Positions 15,237 to 24,908 of a DNA stretch of 64,000 nt are shown one piece after another (positions within the stretch are counted from its first letter, which is position 1; each line of letters starts with the position of its first letter). The stretch covers positions 1,116,001-1,180,000 of the forward strand of contig NZ_LFBV01000002.1 in assembly GCF_001905345.1 (NCBI RefSeq). The letters are read 5' to 3'. Below the pieces are notes generated by a model. The model was not told the origin of the DNA and did not search any database. It saw only the letters and a list, made by a program, of their open reading frames with translations. Source of the DNA: Streptomyces uncialis (GTDB taxonomy: Bacteria > Actinomycetota > Actinomycetes > Streptomycetales > Streptomycetaceae). The translations under genes and the position numbers were made by a program.

Positions 15237-18041
15237 ATGAGCGAGCACCGTCGGAAACCGCCGCAGCCGCAGAGCGGTGGACGCGCCGCGGCACGACGCG
15301 GCACGTCCGGATCGTCAGCGGGGCGTCGTGCCGCCCCGCGCAACACCACAGAATCCCCCGCGGATTCCTACGGCCCCCAGGAGTCCGGGCCCGAGGACCG
15401 CCCCTATGGAAGCCGTGCCGAAGCGCGCCGTGCCGCCCAGCGGACGGGCGCCGGTCGCCGCAGGTCGGCCGACGGCGCCGGACGGGGCGGATCGGGCGGC
15501 GGAGGCCGCAGATCCGGTGGAGCGGGTGACACGAGCGGTCCGGGCCGGGGCCGCGGCCGGGGCCCGGCCGCAAAGAAGCGTTTCGTCGACTACCCGCGAT
15601 CCGGCAAGTACGGCTGGCGCCGCTGGGTGCCCTCCTGGCGACTGGTGACGGGCACCTTCGTGAGCTTCCTCGGCCTGCTGATGGGCGCCGCGGGTATCGC
15701 GTACGCCATGGTGGGAGTACCCGACGAGAAGGCCGCGGCGATGGCCGAGAGCAATGTCTTCTACTGGGCCGACGGCTCGCAGATGGCGTCCACGGGGGGT
15801 GAGAAGAACCGCCAGAACGTGAAGTTCGCGGACATCCCCAGGTCGATGCAGGACGCGGTCATCGCGGCGGAGAACGCCACCTTCTACCAGGACAAGGGCG
15901 TCGACCCGATGGGCATCGGGCGGGCCGTCTACAACATGGCCCTCGGTGGGGACACCCAGGGTGGTTCGACGATCACCCAGCAGTATGTGAAGAACACGTA
16001 TCTGGACCAGAGCCAGACCGTGAGCCGCAAGGTCAAGGAACTCTTCATCTCCATCAAGGTCGGCGCCGAGGTCGACAAGGAGAAGATCCTCACGGGCTAC
16101 CTCAACACCGCCTTCTACGGTCGCAACGCCTACGGCATCCAGGCCGCGTCACAGGCGTACTTCGGCGTGGACTCGAAGCACCTCACGCCGGAGCAGTCCG
16201 TGTTCCTGGCCTCCGTGCTCAAGGGCCCCAACCTGTACAACCCCGACGGTGGGGTGGGGGCGATGGCGACCCCGGAGGCGAACCGGGAGCGGGCCGAGAA
16301 ACGCTGGAAGTGGATCTTCGACCGGCAGGTCGAGGTCGGGCGGATGTCGGCCGAGGACCGGGAGAAGTACACCAAGTTCCCGGACTTCGTGAAGCAGAAG
16401 TCGTCGCTGGCCGGACAGAGCGGCTACCTGGTCGACACCGCCAAGGAGTTCGTCGCCAAGAAGGCGGGACTCACGCCCGAGGAACTGGAAAAGGGCGGCT
16501 ACCACATCACCACCACGTTCCAGAAGGACAAGGTCCGGGAACTGGAGAAGGCCGTCAACGCCACGAAGAAGGACTTCCTCGACAAGAAGAAGCGCCCCAA
16601 GACCGACGATCTCGTCCAGTTCGGTGCGGCGTCGGTGGACCCGGAGAGCGGCAAGATCGTGGCCCTGTACGGCGGCGAGGGCCAAGAGGCAGGCCACTAC
16701 AGCAACAACGCCAACACCACTGGTGTGCCGGTCGGCTCCACCTGGAAGCCGTACGTCCTCGCGGCGGCGATGAAGTACGGCACCTTCCGCAGCAAGGGCG
16801 TTCCGCTGTCGCCGTTGACCAAGTACAACGGCAATGACCTCATCGTGATCAACGACCAGAACGGTGATCCCATCAAGGACGCCAAGGGTCGCCCCTTCCG
16901 CCAGAAGAACGAGAGCGAGAAGGTGTGGGGTGATGTGACCCTGTTCGATGCCATGCAGGACTCGATCAACACCCCGTTCGTGCAGCTCGGTATCGACGTC
17001 GGCCTCTCCAAGACCCGGTCCGTCACCAAGGATCTGGGCATCCTGGAGAGCAGCTTCGACGAGGGAAACCTGAACAACGCCTCCTTCTCGCTCGGTACGT
17101 CGACCCCGAGCGCGATCCGGATGGCCAGCTCGTACGGGACCTTCGCCAACTCCGGCAAGCACTTCGAGCCCTACTCCGTGACCGAGGTCAAGCACAAGGA
17201 CAAGCCGCTTCCCGGCTTCGAGGCACCCAAGCAGAAGAGGGCGCTGAGCGCCCCGATCGCGGACAACGTGACCAAGGTCCTGGAGAACGTGGTCCAGAAC
17301 GGCACCGCCAAGGGGATCAAGGACATCGGGTTCCCGGTCGCGGGCAAGACGGGTACCACCGACAAGAACAAGTCCGCGTGGTTCGTCGGCTACACCAGGG
17401 AGCTGTCCACGGCTGTCACCCTGTTCCGCACCGACCCGAAGGAGGGCAAGCTGCTCTCCATGAACGGCACGGGCGGTGTCTCGTCGATCCACGGTGGTGA
17501 CATCCCGGCGGAACTCTGGCAGGACTACATGGCCCAGGCGATGAAGGGCGTCGATCCTCAGCCCTTCCCCGAGCCCGGTGAGATCGGTGAGATCTTCGAG
17601 GAGTCCCCGTCCCCGCTTCCCACCCCTTCGGCCACCAAGACCGAGGAGGAGGAGCCCGAGCCCACTCCGGAACCCACGCCGAGCCCGACGAAGTCGGAGG
17701 TGAAGCCGTCCCCGACGCCCAGCCAGACCTGCGAGCCGGGTGACTGGGGCTGCGGCAGCGGCAGCGGTAACGGCAGCGGCGAGAACACCGGCGGCAACGA
17801 GAACGAGGGCGCGGAGAACGGCACCACCGAGAACGGCGGTGCTGACGGCGGCGGCTCCGACAGCGGTGGGTCCGACAACGGCGGTGGCGATATCGGCGGT
17901 GCCTCACCCGGCACCTCCGCCCCTGGTCAACCCGGAGGCAATGCGAACGCCGGCAACAACAACGGCGGCAGCGCCAATACCGGCAACAACAACGGCGGTG
18001 CCGACAACGGAGGACTCTTCGGAGGAACGGAGACACCATGA
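15237..18041 (+). CDS. Class A bifunctional penicillin-binding protein
   Basis: Peptidoglycan glycosyltransferase/DD-transpeptidase of 934 residues. A basic Gly/Arg-rich cytoplasmic N-terminus of about 130 residues precedes a single transmembrane anchor (about 135-160). The GT51 domain follows (AAENATFYQDKG, GGSTITQQYVKN). The transpeptidase domain has Ser501 in STWK, an SxN motif DSINT, and KTGTT at Lys704. The last 170 residues are a Pro/Glu then Gly/Asn/Ser-rich repetitive tail. ATG 15237 is preceded by TAGGAG; the frame is open to 15108 without homology. The tail is a common Streptomyces feature and may run through the wall. Confidence 0.95.
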   Translation: MSEHRRKPPQPQSGGRAAARRGTSGSSAGRRAAPRNTTESPADSYGPQESGPEDRPYGSRAEARRAAQRTGAGRRRSADGAGRGGSGGGGRRSGGAGDTSGPGRGRGRGPAAKKRFVDYPRSGKYGWRRWVPSWRLVTGTFVSFLGLLMGAAGIAYAMVGVPDEKAAAMAESNVFYWADGSQMASTGGEKNRQNVKFADIPRSMQDAVIAAENATFYQDKGVDPMGIGRAVYNMALGGDTQGGSTITQQYVKNTYLDQSQTVSRKVKELFISIKVGAEVDKEKILTGYLNTAFYGRNAYGIQAASQAYFGVDSKHLTPEQSVFLASVLKGPNLYNPDGGVGAMATPEANRERAEKRWKWIFDRQVEVGRMSAEDREKYTKFPDFVKQKSSLAGQSGYLVDTAKEFVAKKAGLTPEELEKGGYHITTTFQKDKVRELEKAVNATKKDFLDKKKRPKTDDLVQFGAASVDPESGKIVALYGGEGQEAGHYSNNANTTGVPVGSTWKPYVLAAAMKYGTFRSKGVPLSPLTKYNGNDLIVINDQNGDPIKDAKGRPFRQKNESEKVWGDVTLFDAMQDSINTPFVQLGIDVGLSKTRSVTKDLGILESSFDEGNLNNASFSLGTSTPSAIRMASSYGTFANSGKHFEPYSVTEVKHKDKPLPGFEAPKQKRALSAPIADNVTKVLENVVQNGTAKGIKDIGFPVAGKTGTTDKNKSAWFVGYTRELSTAVTLFRTDPKEGKLLSMNGTGGVSSIHGGDIPAELWQDYMAQAMKGVDPQPFPEPGEIGEIFEESPSPLPTPSATKTEEEEPEPTPEPTPSPTKSEVKPSPTPSQTCEPGDWGCGSGSGNGSGENTGGNENEGAENGTTENGGADGGGSDSGGSDNGGGDIGGASPGTSAPGQPGGNANAGNNNGGSANTGNNNGGADNGGLFGGTETP

Positions 18042-18136
18042 GGCCCGGAAGGCGCTGCTTTCCGGGGCTCATCCCCTGAGACCGGGCAGTCGGGGATCAG
18101 GGACAACCGAACCGAAGGTCACGGAAAGTGATCGTC

Positions 18137-18150
18137 GTTTCACGTGAAAC
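18137..18150. other. parS site, perfect consensus
   Basis: GTTTCACGTGAAAC about 100 bases after the pbp stop, directly followed by a terminator-like hairpin. Confidence 0.92.
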
Positions 18151-18183
18151 GAGGGCCGTCGCACTCCCCGTGCGGCGGCCCTC
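18151..18183 (+). terminator. Terminator of the pbp gene
   Basis: Arms 18151-18164 and 18170-18183 form a 14-bp GC-rich stem with one G-T pair and a 5-base loop, abutting the parS at 18137. Confidence 0.7.
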
Positions 18184-18219
18184 GCCGTGTTCCCGGCTCG
18201 GTACGGCAGGATGTCGGCC

Positions 18220-19758
18220 ATGCCCAGTGCAGACACGACACCCTCCGATGTGCGCCAGCCGGAGCCGATTCCACCGACCCGGACCGATCCGGTCGCGCCC
18301 ACCCGGGAGGACAGGGTCGCCGCGACCGGCAGTGAACTGATCGGCGGCCCCCTCGGCCGCCGCGCGTTGCTCGGCGCCCATTGGTGGACACCGGTGCGGA
18401 TCATCGCGCTGGTGATGATCGGTATGTTCGCGCTCGGCATGGTGCAGAAGTTCCCCTGCTACGACGGCGGCTGGTTCTTCGGCGCCAGTGCGCAGTACAC
18501 CCATGCCTGCTACTCCGACATTCCGCACCTCTACCAGGGCCGTGGATTCGCCGCTGGGCTGGTGCCGTACTTCGACCGGCTGCCCGACAAGATGGAGTAT
18601 CTGGAGTACCCGGTACTGACCGGGATCTTCATGCAGGTGGCGGCATGGCTCACCCCGGGCAGCGGCAGTCTCCAGGACCAGCAGCAGCTCTACTGGTTCG
18701 CCAACGCGGGCATGCTCATGGTCTGCGCGGTCGTCATCGCCGTCTGCGTGGCCCGCACCCACCGCCGTCGCCCCTGGGACGGACTGCTGGTGGCCCTCGC
18801 ACCGGCGTTCATACTGACCTCCACGATCAACTGGGACCTGTTCGCCGTCGCGCTGCTGGCCGCCGCGACGCTGATGTGGGCGCGAGGGCGTCCGTTCGCC
18901 TTCGGTGTGCTGCTGGGGCTGGCGACCGCGGCGAAGTTCTATCCGTTCCTGCTGCTCGGCCCGCTGTTCCTGCTCTGCTGGCGGGCGGGGAAATGGCGGG
19001 CCTTCGGCACGGCCCTGTGGGGAGCGGCCGGCGCCTGGCTGATCGTGAATCTGCCGGTGATGGTGCTGGCCCCGGAGGGCTGGGCGAAGTTCTACTCGTT
19101 CAGCCGGGAACGGGGTGTCGACTTCGGGTCGATCTGGCTGCTGATCTCGCAGCGGGGAGACTTCCAGATCGACCCCCAGGAGGCCAACAACTACGGGATC
19201 GCCCTGATGGTGATCATCTGTCTGGCCATGATCCCGCTCGTCCTGGCGGCGCCCCGGCGTCCCCGGTTCGCACAGCTCGCCTTCCTGATCGTGGCCGCCT
19301 TCATCCTGACGAACAAGGTCTACTCCCCGCAGTACGTCCTGTGGCTCGTTCCGCTCGCGGTGCTGGCCCGGCCCCGCTGGCGGGACTTCCTGGTGTGGCA
19401 GGCCTGCGAGGTGGCGTACTTCCTCGGGATCTGGATGTACCTCGCGTACACAACCAGCGGTGACGCCCACAAGGGGCTTCCCCCGGACGGCTACCACCTC
19501 GCCATCGCCGCCCATCTGCTGGGAACGCTGTATCTGTGCGCGATGGTCGTCCGCGACATCCTGCTGCCGGAACGGGACGTGGTGCGGCGCGGCGGCGACG
19601 ACGATCCGTCGGGCGGGGTGCTGGACGGTGCCCCGGATGTCTTCGTGGTGGGCCTCGGCAGGAGGTCGGAGGGCCGTACCGCCCACGCCATCGCGGGATG
19701 GGGCCCCTCCGCGGCGCCGGGGTCCGTACGGAGTGGCCCGGAGAAGCGTTCGCTCTGA
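18220..19758 (+). CDS. GT87-like polytopic membrane glycosyltransferase
   Basis: About 512 residues with about ten hydrophobic helices, resembling the DUF2029/GT87 polyprenyl-phosphate-mannose-dependent mannosyltransferases. Sequences such as LEYPVLTGIFMQV, INWDLFAVALLAAATLMWARGRP and NKVYSPQYVLWLVPLA have the layout of that family. The first 60 residues are soluble. ATG 18220 is preferred because GGCAGGA lies 8 bases before it and because starts at 18187 would begin on the edge of the terminator hairpin; ATG 18211 is also possible. Substrate is unknown; position between a PBP and FemX suggests envelope work. Confidence 0.75.
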   Translation: MPSADTTPSDVRQPEPIPPTRTDPVAPTREDRVAATGSELIGGPLGRRALLGAHWWTPVRIIALVMIGMFALGMVQKFPCYDGGWFFGASAQYTHACYSDIPHLYQGRGFAAGLVPYFDRLPDKMEYLEYPVLTGIFMQVAAWLTPGSGSLQDQQQLYWFANAGMLMVCAVVIAVCVARTHRRRPWDGLLVALAPAFILTSTINWDLFAVALLAAATLMWARGRPFAFGVLLGLATAAKFYPFLLLGPLFLLCWRAGKWRAFGTALWGAAGAWLIVNLPVMVLAPEGWAKFYSFSRERGVDFGSIWLLISQRGDFQIDPQEANNYGIALMVIICLAMIPLVLAAPRRPRFAQLAFLIVAAFILTNKVYSPQYVLWLVPLAVLARPRWRDFLVWQACEVAYFLGIWMYLAYTTSGDAHKGLPPDGYHLAIAAHLLGTLYLCAMVVRDILLPERDVVRRGGDDDPSGGVLDGAPDVFVVGLGRRSEGRTAHAIAGWGPSAAPGSVRSGPEKRSL

Positions 19759-19794
19759 GCGAACATGCTCGCAAGAGGGCAGGCCGGGTGGCCA

Positions 19795-19852
19795 GGACAT
19801 GCGTGAGGGGTGGTGCACGGCGTGAGCCGTGCACCACCCCTCACGCATGTCC
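19795..19852. terminator. 27-bp perfect-stem bidirectional terminator
   Basis: Two 27-base arms (19795-19821 and 19826-19852) are exact inverted copies around a GTGA loop. The element lies between the rightward glycosyltransferase gene and the leftward racemase-like gene, so it can end both transcripts. Unlike three other convergent junctions here, its core is not a parS. Confidence 0.85.
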
Positions 19853-19983
19853 ACCGGGCCGTAAGCCCCTGCCTCACCGGGCCGGAACACCGGCCATGGC
19901 CTGCACCTGCGGTTCTGAGCGACTGGAAGCCTTCAGTGGCCCCTGGGAGCCTTCTGGTCGCCAATGGGGCGCCAGAGGCTCGC

Positions 19984-21015
19984 TCAGCGCTCCACCAGGC
20001 GGTCGAACTGGGTGGTGGTGTGCCGCAGGTGCGCCACCAACTCGTCGCCGACCTTCGGCTCGGGCGCGTCCGAGGGCACGAACAAGATCGACACCTGCAT
20101 GTGCGGCGGCTCCGCGAACCAGCGCTGCTTACCGCCCCACACGAACGGCGACAGGTTCCGGTTCACCGTCGCCAGACCCGCACGGGCGACGCCCTTGGCG
20201 CGGGGCATGACGCCGTGCAGCGCCTTCGGCGCCTCCAGCCCCACCCCGTGGGACGTTCCGCCGGCGACCACCACGAGATAGCCGTCGGAGGCCACCTTCT
20301 GCTGCCGGTAGCCGAAGCGCTCGCCCTTCGAGACACGGGTGACGTCGAGAACGGCGCCCCGGTACTCCGTGGCGTCATGGTCACCGAGCCACAGCCGTGT
20401 CCCTATCCGGGCGCGGAAGCGCGTCTGCGGGAACTGGTGCTGGAGACGCACCAGCTCCTCCGCCCGCAGATGGCTCACGAACATGGTGTGCAGCGGCAGC
20501 CGGGCGGCCCGCAACCGGTCCATCCACCCGATGACCTCCTCGACGGCGTCCGAGCCGTCGGTACGGTCCAGGGGGAGATGTATTGCGAAGCCCTCCAGCC
20601 GGACGTCCTCGATGGCCGCGTGGAGCTGCGGCAGATCCTGCTCGCTCACCCCGTGCCGCTTCATCGTGGACATGACCTCGATGACGACGCGAGCGCCCAC
20701 CAGGCCGTGCACGCCGTCCACCGAGGAGACGGAGCGGATCACCCGGTCGGGCAGTGGTACGGGCTCCTCGCCCCGTCGGAACGGGGTGAGAACAAGCAGG
20801 TCACCACTGAACCAGTCCTTGATCCGGGCGGCCTCGTACGTGGTGCCGACGGCGAGGACGTCGGAGCCGAAACGGGTGGCCTCCTCGGCGAGCCGTTCAT
20901 GACCGAAGCCGTAGCCGTTGCCCTTGCAGACCGGGACGATCCCCGGAAACTGTTCGAGGACGTGCTTGTGGTGTGCCCGCCAGCGCGCGGTGTCGACATA
21001 AAGCGTGAGCGCCAT
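19984..21015 (-). CDS. Alanine-racemase-like fold-III PLP protein
   Basis: 343 residues with the N-terminal TIM-barrel of the Alr family. The likely PLP lysine is Lys31 in PVCKGNGYG, close to the AVVKADAYGHG motif of true racemases. The C-terminal part has a reduced beta domain ending with PHMQVSILFVP. It is shorter than typical Alr (about 370-390) and the canonical catalytic tyrosine region is not obvious, so real racemase activity is uncertain. It lies 107 bases downstream of femX on the same strand, consistent with a peptidoglycan-precursor role. Confidence 0.7.
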   Translation of the reverse strand: MALTLYVDTARWRAHHKHVLEQFPGIVPVCKGNGYGFGHERLAEEATRFGSDVLAVGTTYEAARIKDWFSGDLLVLTPFRRGEEPVPLPDRVIRSVSSVDGVHGLVGARVVIEVMSTMKRHGVSEQDLPQLHAAIEDVRLEGFAIHLPLDRTDGSDAVEEVIGWMDRLRAARLPLHTMFVSHLRAEELVRLQHQFPQTRFRARIGTRLWLGDHDATEYRGAVLDVTRVSKGERFGYRQQKVASDGYLVVVAGGTSHGVGLEAPKALHGVMPRAKGVARAGLATVNRNLSPFVWGGKQRWFAEPPHMQVSILFVPSDAPEPKVGDELVAHLRHTTTQFDRLVER

Positions 21016-21122
21016 GGCCGGTCCCGGAACCTTTCTCGTGGCTGCGGTGTATCAGAGATATGGACGGAAATTCTGCCAAGTGCCCCGGAGCGCCCGCGTA
21101 CCGGACCCTCCGAGCGGCTTTC

Positions 21123-22244
21123 TCAGCGGCGCGACATATAGATGTCGAGCGCCTTGTGCAGCAGCTTGTTCAGCGGGAAGTCCCACTCACCGAGGTACTC
21201 GGCAGCCTGCCCACCCGTGCCGACCTTGAACTGGATCAGGCCGAAGAGGTGGTCGGACTCGTCGAGCGAGTCGGAGATGCCGCGCAGGTCGTAGACGGTC
21301 GCTCCGAGCGCGTAGGCGTCGCAGAGCATCCGCCACTGCATGGCGTTCGAGGGGCGGAACTCCCGCCCCTTGTTGTCCGAGGCCCCGTAGGAGTACCAGA
21401 CATGCCCGCCGACGACGAGCATCGTCGCCGCCGCCAGGTTCTCGTGGCCGTAGCGGGCGAAGTAGAGCCGCATACGGTTGGGGTCCTCGGTGTTGAGGGC
21501 CGACCACATGCGCTGGAAGTACGACAGCGGGCGCGGCCGGAAGCGGTCGCGCACCGCGGTGATCTCGTAGAGCCGCTGCCATTCCTCAAGGTCGTGGTAA
21601 CTGCCCTGGACGACCTCGACGCCGGCCTTCTCGGCCTTCTTGATGTTCCGCCGCCAGAGCTGGTTGAAGCCCTTGTGGACATCCTCCAACGAGCGGTTGG
21701 CCAGGGGCACCTGGAAGATGTAGCGGGGCTGGACGTCACCGAAACCGGCACCGCCGTCCTCGCCCTGCTGCCACCCCATCCGCCGCAGCCGGTCGGCCAC
21801 CTCGAAGGCGCGCGGCTCGATGAAGTCGGCCTCGACGTCCCGCAGCCGCTTCACATCCGGGTCCTGGATGCCCTTCTTGATCGACGTGGACTCCCAGCGG
21901 CGGATGATCACCGGCGGGCCCATCTTCACGGAGAAGGCGCCCTGCTGCTTGAGATGCGCCAGCATCGGCCGCAGCCACTCGTCGAGATTGGGGGCGAACC
22001 AGTTGATGACCGGGCCCTCGGGCAGATAGGCCAGATAGCGCTTGATCTTCGGGAGCTGGCGGTACAGCACCAGACCGGCGCCCACCATCTCGCCGGTCCT
22101 GTCGTCGAACCACCCAAGGCTCTCGGAGCGCCACTCCGCCTTCACATCGGCCCATGCGGGGACCTGCATGTGGCTTGCCGCGGGCAGGCTCTGGATGTAC
22201 GCCAGATGCTGCTCTCGGCTGATGGTCCTCAGGGTCAGGCTCAT
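21123..22244 (-). CDS. femX: FemX-type aminoacyltransferase for peptidoglycan branching
   Basis: 373 residues, FemAB/GNAT-fold family. Characteristic segments include LPAASHMQVPAWADVK at the N-terminus, NLWRR-like QLWRRNIKKAEKAGV in the middle, and VWYSYGASDNKGREFRPSNAMQW near the C-terminus. In Streptomyces coelicolor the gene at this location (femX) adds the first Gly to the LL-diaminopimelate side chain of the precursor using glycyl-tRNA, and resistant strains have the paralogue VanK. Start ATG 22244. No helical tRNA-synthetase-like insertion as in FemA is apparent. Confidence 0.85.
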   Translation of the reverse strand: MSLTLRTISREQHLAYIQSLPAASHMQVPAWADVKAEWRSESLGWFDDRTGEMVGAGLVLYRQLPKIKRYLAYLPEGPVINWFAPNLDEWLRPMLAHLKQQGAFSVKMGPPVIIRRWESTSIKKGIQDPDVKRLRDVEADFIEPRAFEVADRLRRMGWQQGEDGGAGFGDVQPRYIFQVPLANRSLEDVHKGFNQLWRRNIKKAEKAGVEVVQGSYHDLEEWQRLYEITAVRDRFRPRPLSYFQRMWSALNTEDPNRMRLYFARYGHENLAAATMLVVGGHVWYSYGASDNKGREFRPSNAMQWRMLCDAYALGATVYDLRGISDSLDESDHLFGLIQFKVGTGGQAAEYLGEWDFPLNKLLHKALDIYMSRR

Positions 22245-22369
22245 GCGGGGCGCTCCTCGGGCTCGTTGTCCCCATGGTGGCAGGGGCTCCGGCTCTCGCG
22301 CCGAAGCCTACTGCGCCCGGGAAGCGCCCCGACTGACCAGTACGGCACCTTCGGTCCCGCGGGGCGTTC

Positions 22370-22684
22370 TCAGCCGACGACGCCGCCGAAGAGACCGCCG
22401 TGGGCCATACCGAGGAAGAAGCCGACCGCCGAGGCGCCCAGGCCCAGGATCAGACCGAAACGTTCGCGGGTGGTCACCGAGATGTACTGGCCGTACCCAC
22501 CGGTCAGGATGCCGATGAGACCCGCCCAGGAACTGAGCAGATGGAGGCCGGTCCAGAGGGAGGAGATGATCGCCGTCAGTCCGAGGACCAGGGTGATCAC
22601 CATGAGGGTGTCCTGAAGGGGATGGGGCTTTCCGTCGGTGGCGAAGATCGACACCCCGGAGTTCGGTCGCATTGCCTGTGCCAT
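22370..22684 (-). CDS. Small membrane protein
   Basis: 104 residues. A short soluble N-terminus is followed by three hydrophobic helices, the last ending in GGLFGGVVG. ATG 22684 is picked by a textbook GCAGGAGGTGCCC ribosome-binding site; the frame continues to 22729 without one. No known domain. It is conserved in position in related Streptomyces between femX and rpsF, function unknown. Confidence 0.75.
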   Translation of the reverse strand: MAQAMRPNSGVSIFATDGKPHPLQDTLMVITLVLGLTAIISSLWTGLHLLSSWAGLIGILTGGYGQYISVTTRERFGLILGLGASAVGFFLGMAHGGLFGGVVG

Positions 22685-22945
22685 GGGCACCTCCTGCGAA
22701 AGGGCGGCGCATCGTAGCGCCGTACACACCCGATGGATACAGAGTGCGACGCAGTACCGCCGGATTTCAACCGGAAGCGGGTAGGCGGGTAGTCTGTACC
22801 GTCTGCACCGGTGTCTGCCCTGTACCTGGCCGGACCCCTCCAGGGGTCCTCAGTGTCAGTGGCGGCCGATACCGTTGCGTACGCATCACAACCCTCCTGC
22901 CACGGAACGACCGTGGCCGTTGAGTCCAGAGGAGGTGGGTTTTAC

Positions 22946-23236
22946 ATGCGTCACTACGAGGTGATGGTCATCCTCGACCCCGATCTGGAGGAGCGCGCTG
23001 TCTCCCCCCTGATCGAGAACTTCCTTTCCGTGGTCCGTGAGGGCAACGGGAAGGTCGAGAAGGTCGACACGTGGGGCCGTCGTCGGCTCTCGTACGAGAT
23101 CAAGAAGAAGCCCGAGGGCATCTACTCGGTCATCGATCTGCAGGCCGAGCCTGCGATCGTCAAGGAGCTCGACCGCCAGATGAACCTGAACGAGTCGGTC
23201 CTCCGGACCAAGGTCCTCCGCCCCGAGACCCACTGA
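22946..23236 (+). CDS. rpsF: 30S ribosomal protein S6
   Basis: 96 residues, the usual actinobacterial length, beginning [19 protein letters not shown], with [15 protein letters not shown] in the middle. ATG 22946 follows GAGGAGGTGG. It is the first gene of rpsF-ssb-rpsR-rplI; S6 binds the 16S central domain together with S18, which is encoded two genes downstream. Confidence 0.97.
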   Translation: MRHYEVMVILDPDLEERAVSPLIENFLSVVREGNGKVEKVDTWGRRRLSYEIKKKPEGIYSVIDLQAEPAIVKELDRQMNLNESVLRTKVLRPETH

Positions 23237-23307
23237 GCCACGGCTCAGCGGTTCCGGGACACGAGTAGCAGCACAAGCAGCCAGCAGCAATCGCCGAGAG
23301 GTTCCCC

Positions 23308-23928
23308 ATGGCAGGCGAGACCGTCATCACGGTCGTCGGCAATCTTGTCGAAGACCCCGAGCTGCGCTTCACCCCCTCCGGTGCGGCCGTCGCGAACTTC
23401 CGTGTCGCGTCCACCCCCCGCACCTTCGATCGTCAGACCAATGAGTGGAAGGACGGCGACAGCCTGTTCCTTACCTGCACGGTCTGGCGTCAGGCGGCGG
23501 AGAACGTCGCGGAGTCGCTCCAGCGAGGCATGCGCGTCATCGTGCAGGGCCGGCTGAAGCAGCGGTCCTACGAGGACCGTGAGGGTGTCAAGCGCACGGT
23601 CTACGAGCTGGACGTCGAGGAAGTCGGCCCCAGCCTGAAGAGCGCCACGGCCAAGGTCACCAAGACCACCGGTCGCGGTGGCCAGGGCGGGTACAGCGGC
23701 GGTGGCCAGCAGCAGGGCGGTGGCGGCAACTGGGGCGGAAGCCCCGGTGGCGGCGGTCAGCAGCAGGGTGGCGGAGCCCCCGGCAACGACCCCTGGGCGA
23801 CCGGAGCACCGGCCGGCGGCGGCCAGCAGCAGAGCGGTGGCGGCGGTGGCTGGGGCGGTGGCTCCGGCAACGGCGGCAACAGCGGCGGCAACAGCGGCGG
23901 CGGCTACTCGGACGAGCCTCCCTTCTGA
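23308..23928 (+). CDS. ssb: Single-stranded DNA-binding protein
   Basis: 206 residues. The OB fold fills residues 1-115 ([18 protein letters not shown], then [16 protein letters not shown]). A Gly/Gln-rich linker of about 75 residues follows, ending in the partner-binding acidic tip DEPPF. This is the essential, replication-type Ssb because it sits in the ribosomal operon. The linker is built of repeated GGG-QQQ units and is a likely source of length variation between strains. Confidence 0.96.
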   Translation: MAGETVITVVGNLVEDPELRFTPSGAAVANFRVASTPRTFDRQTNEWKDGDSLFLTCTVWRQAAENVAESLQRGMRVIVQGRLKQRSYEDREGVKRTVYELDVEEVGPSLKSATAKVTKTTGRGGQGGYSGGGQQQGGGGNWGGSPGGGGQQQGGGAPGNDPWATGAPAGGGQQQSGGGGGWGGGSGNGGNSGGNSGGGYSDEPPF

Positions 23929-23973
23929 GGGCGGGCCCGTACCCACACTTCTTGATCACACAGGAGAATCACC

Positions 23974-24210
23974 ATGGCGAAGCCGCCTGTGCGCAAGCCT
24001 AAGAAGAAGGTCTGCGCATTCTGCAAGGACAAGGTCACGTACGTGGACTACAAGGACACGAACATGCTGCGGAAGTTCATTTCCGACCGCGGCAAGATCC
24101 GTGCCCGCCGCGTGACCGGCAACTGCACGCAGCACCAGCGTGACGTCGCCACGGCCGTGAAGAACAGCCGTGAGATGGCGCTGCTGCCCTACACCTCCAC
24201 CGCGCGATAA
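23974..24210 (+). CDS. rpsR: 30S ribosomal protein S18, zinc-binding form
   Basis: 78 residues. It carries Cys pairs (CAFCKDK near the N-terminus and a third Cys in NCTQHQ), so this is the C+ type that binds Zn2+. Many Streptomyces also hold a zinc-independent paralogue elsewhere under Zur control. It lies 45 bases after ssb with AGGAG upstream. Confidence 0.96.
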   Translation: MAKPPVRKPKKKVCAFCKDKVTYVDYKDTNMLRKFISDRGKIRARRVTGNCTQHQRDVATAVKNSREMALLPYTSTAR

Positions 24211-24228
24211 GGGAAGGGTGACCGAAAC

Positions 24229-24675
24229 ATGAAGATCATCCTCACCCACGAGGTCTCCGGCCTCGGTGCCGCGGGCGACGTCGTGGACGTCAAGGACGGT
24301 TACGCTCGCAACTACCTGATCCCGCGGAACTTTGCGATCCGCTGGACCAAGGGTGGCGAGAAGGACGTCGCGCAGATCCGTCGTGCTCGCAAGATCCACG
24401 AGATCGCGACGATCGAGCAGGCCAACGAGATCAAGGCGCGCCTTGAGGGCGTCAAGGTCCGTCTGGCCGTCCGCTCCGGCGACGCCGGTCGTCTCTTCGG
24501 GTCCGTCACCCCGGCCGACGTCGCTTCGGCGATCAAGGCCGCCGGTGGTCCCGAGGTCGACAAGCGCCGCATCGAGCTGGGCACGCCGATCAAGACGCTG
24601 GGCGCCCACGCGACGTCCGTGCGACTGCACCCCGAGGTGGCCGCCAAGGTCAACATCGAGGTCATCGCCGCGTAA
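24229..24675 (+). CDS. rplI: 50S ribosomal protein L9
   Basis: 148 residues: N-terminal domain [34 protein letters not shown] motif, long central helix, and C-terminal domain. It starts 18 bases after rpsR with GGGAAGGG upstream and is the last gene of the operon, which is closed by a strong hairpin. Confidence 0.97.
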   Translation: MKIILTHEVSGLGAAGDVVDVKDGYARNYLIPRNFAIRWTKGGEKDVAQIRRARKIHEIATIEQANEIKARLEGVKVRLAVRSGDAGRLFGSVTPADVASAIKAAGGPEVDKRRIELGTPIKTLGAHATSVRLHPEVAAKVNIEVIAA

Positions 24676-24711
24676 GCGTTGCCTTGCGCCTGACGTCGTT
24701 CAGGCTCACTG

Positions 24712-24745
24712 AGTGGGGCCGCACCCTGACGGGTGCGGCCCCACT
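24712..24745 (+). terminator. Terminator of rpsF-ssb-rpsR-rplI
   Basis: 15-bp perfect stem (24712-24726 with 24731-24745) around TGAC, followed by TTCGTTG, 37 bases after the rplI stop. Confidence 0.85.
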
Positions 24746-24760
24746 TCGTTGTTCCTGGCT

Positions 24761-24810
24761 GGTGGCCCCTGGTGGCCCCTGGTGGCTCCTGGTGGCTCCT
24801 GGTGGCCTCC
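24761..24810. repeat. Five tandem 10-bp repeats (GGTGGCCCCT type)
   Basis: Five contiguous decamers: two GGTGGCCCCT, two GGTGGCTCCT and one GGTGGCCTCC. They lie between the ribosomal-operon terminator and a parS cluster, in non-coding DNA. Confidence 0.85.
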
Positions 24811-24874
24811 GGGGGACGTCGGGGCGCGGGCAGAGATGCTGTTCGTCCTGAAGCGGCGGACCTTCACCTGCCGT

Positions 24875-24888
24875 GTTCCACGTGAAAC
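24875..24888 (+). other. parS site (variant)
   Basis: GTTCCACGTGAAAC, joined on its right to a palindrome CACCGGGCCCGGTG. Confidence 0.85.
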
Positions 24889-24908
24889 ACCGGGCCCGGT
24901 GCTGTGTT

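Noticed and set aside
23067..23072. A CACGTG core in rpsF
   Set aside because: The flanking bases do not fit parS; only the six-base core matches.
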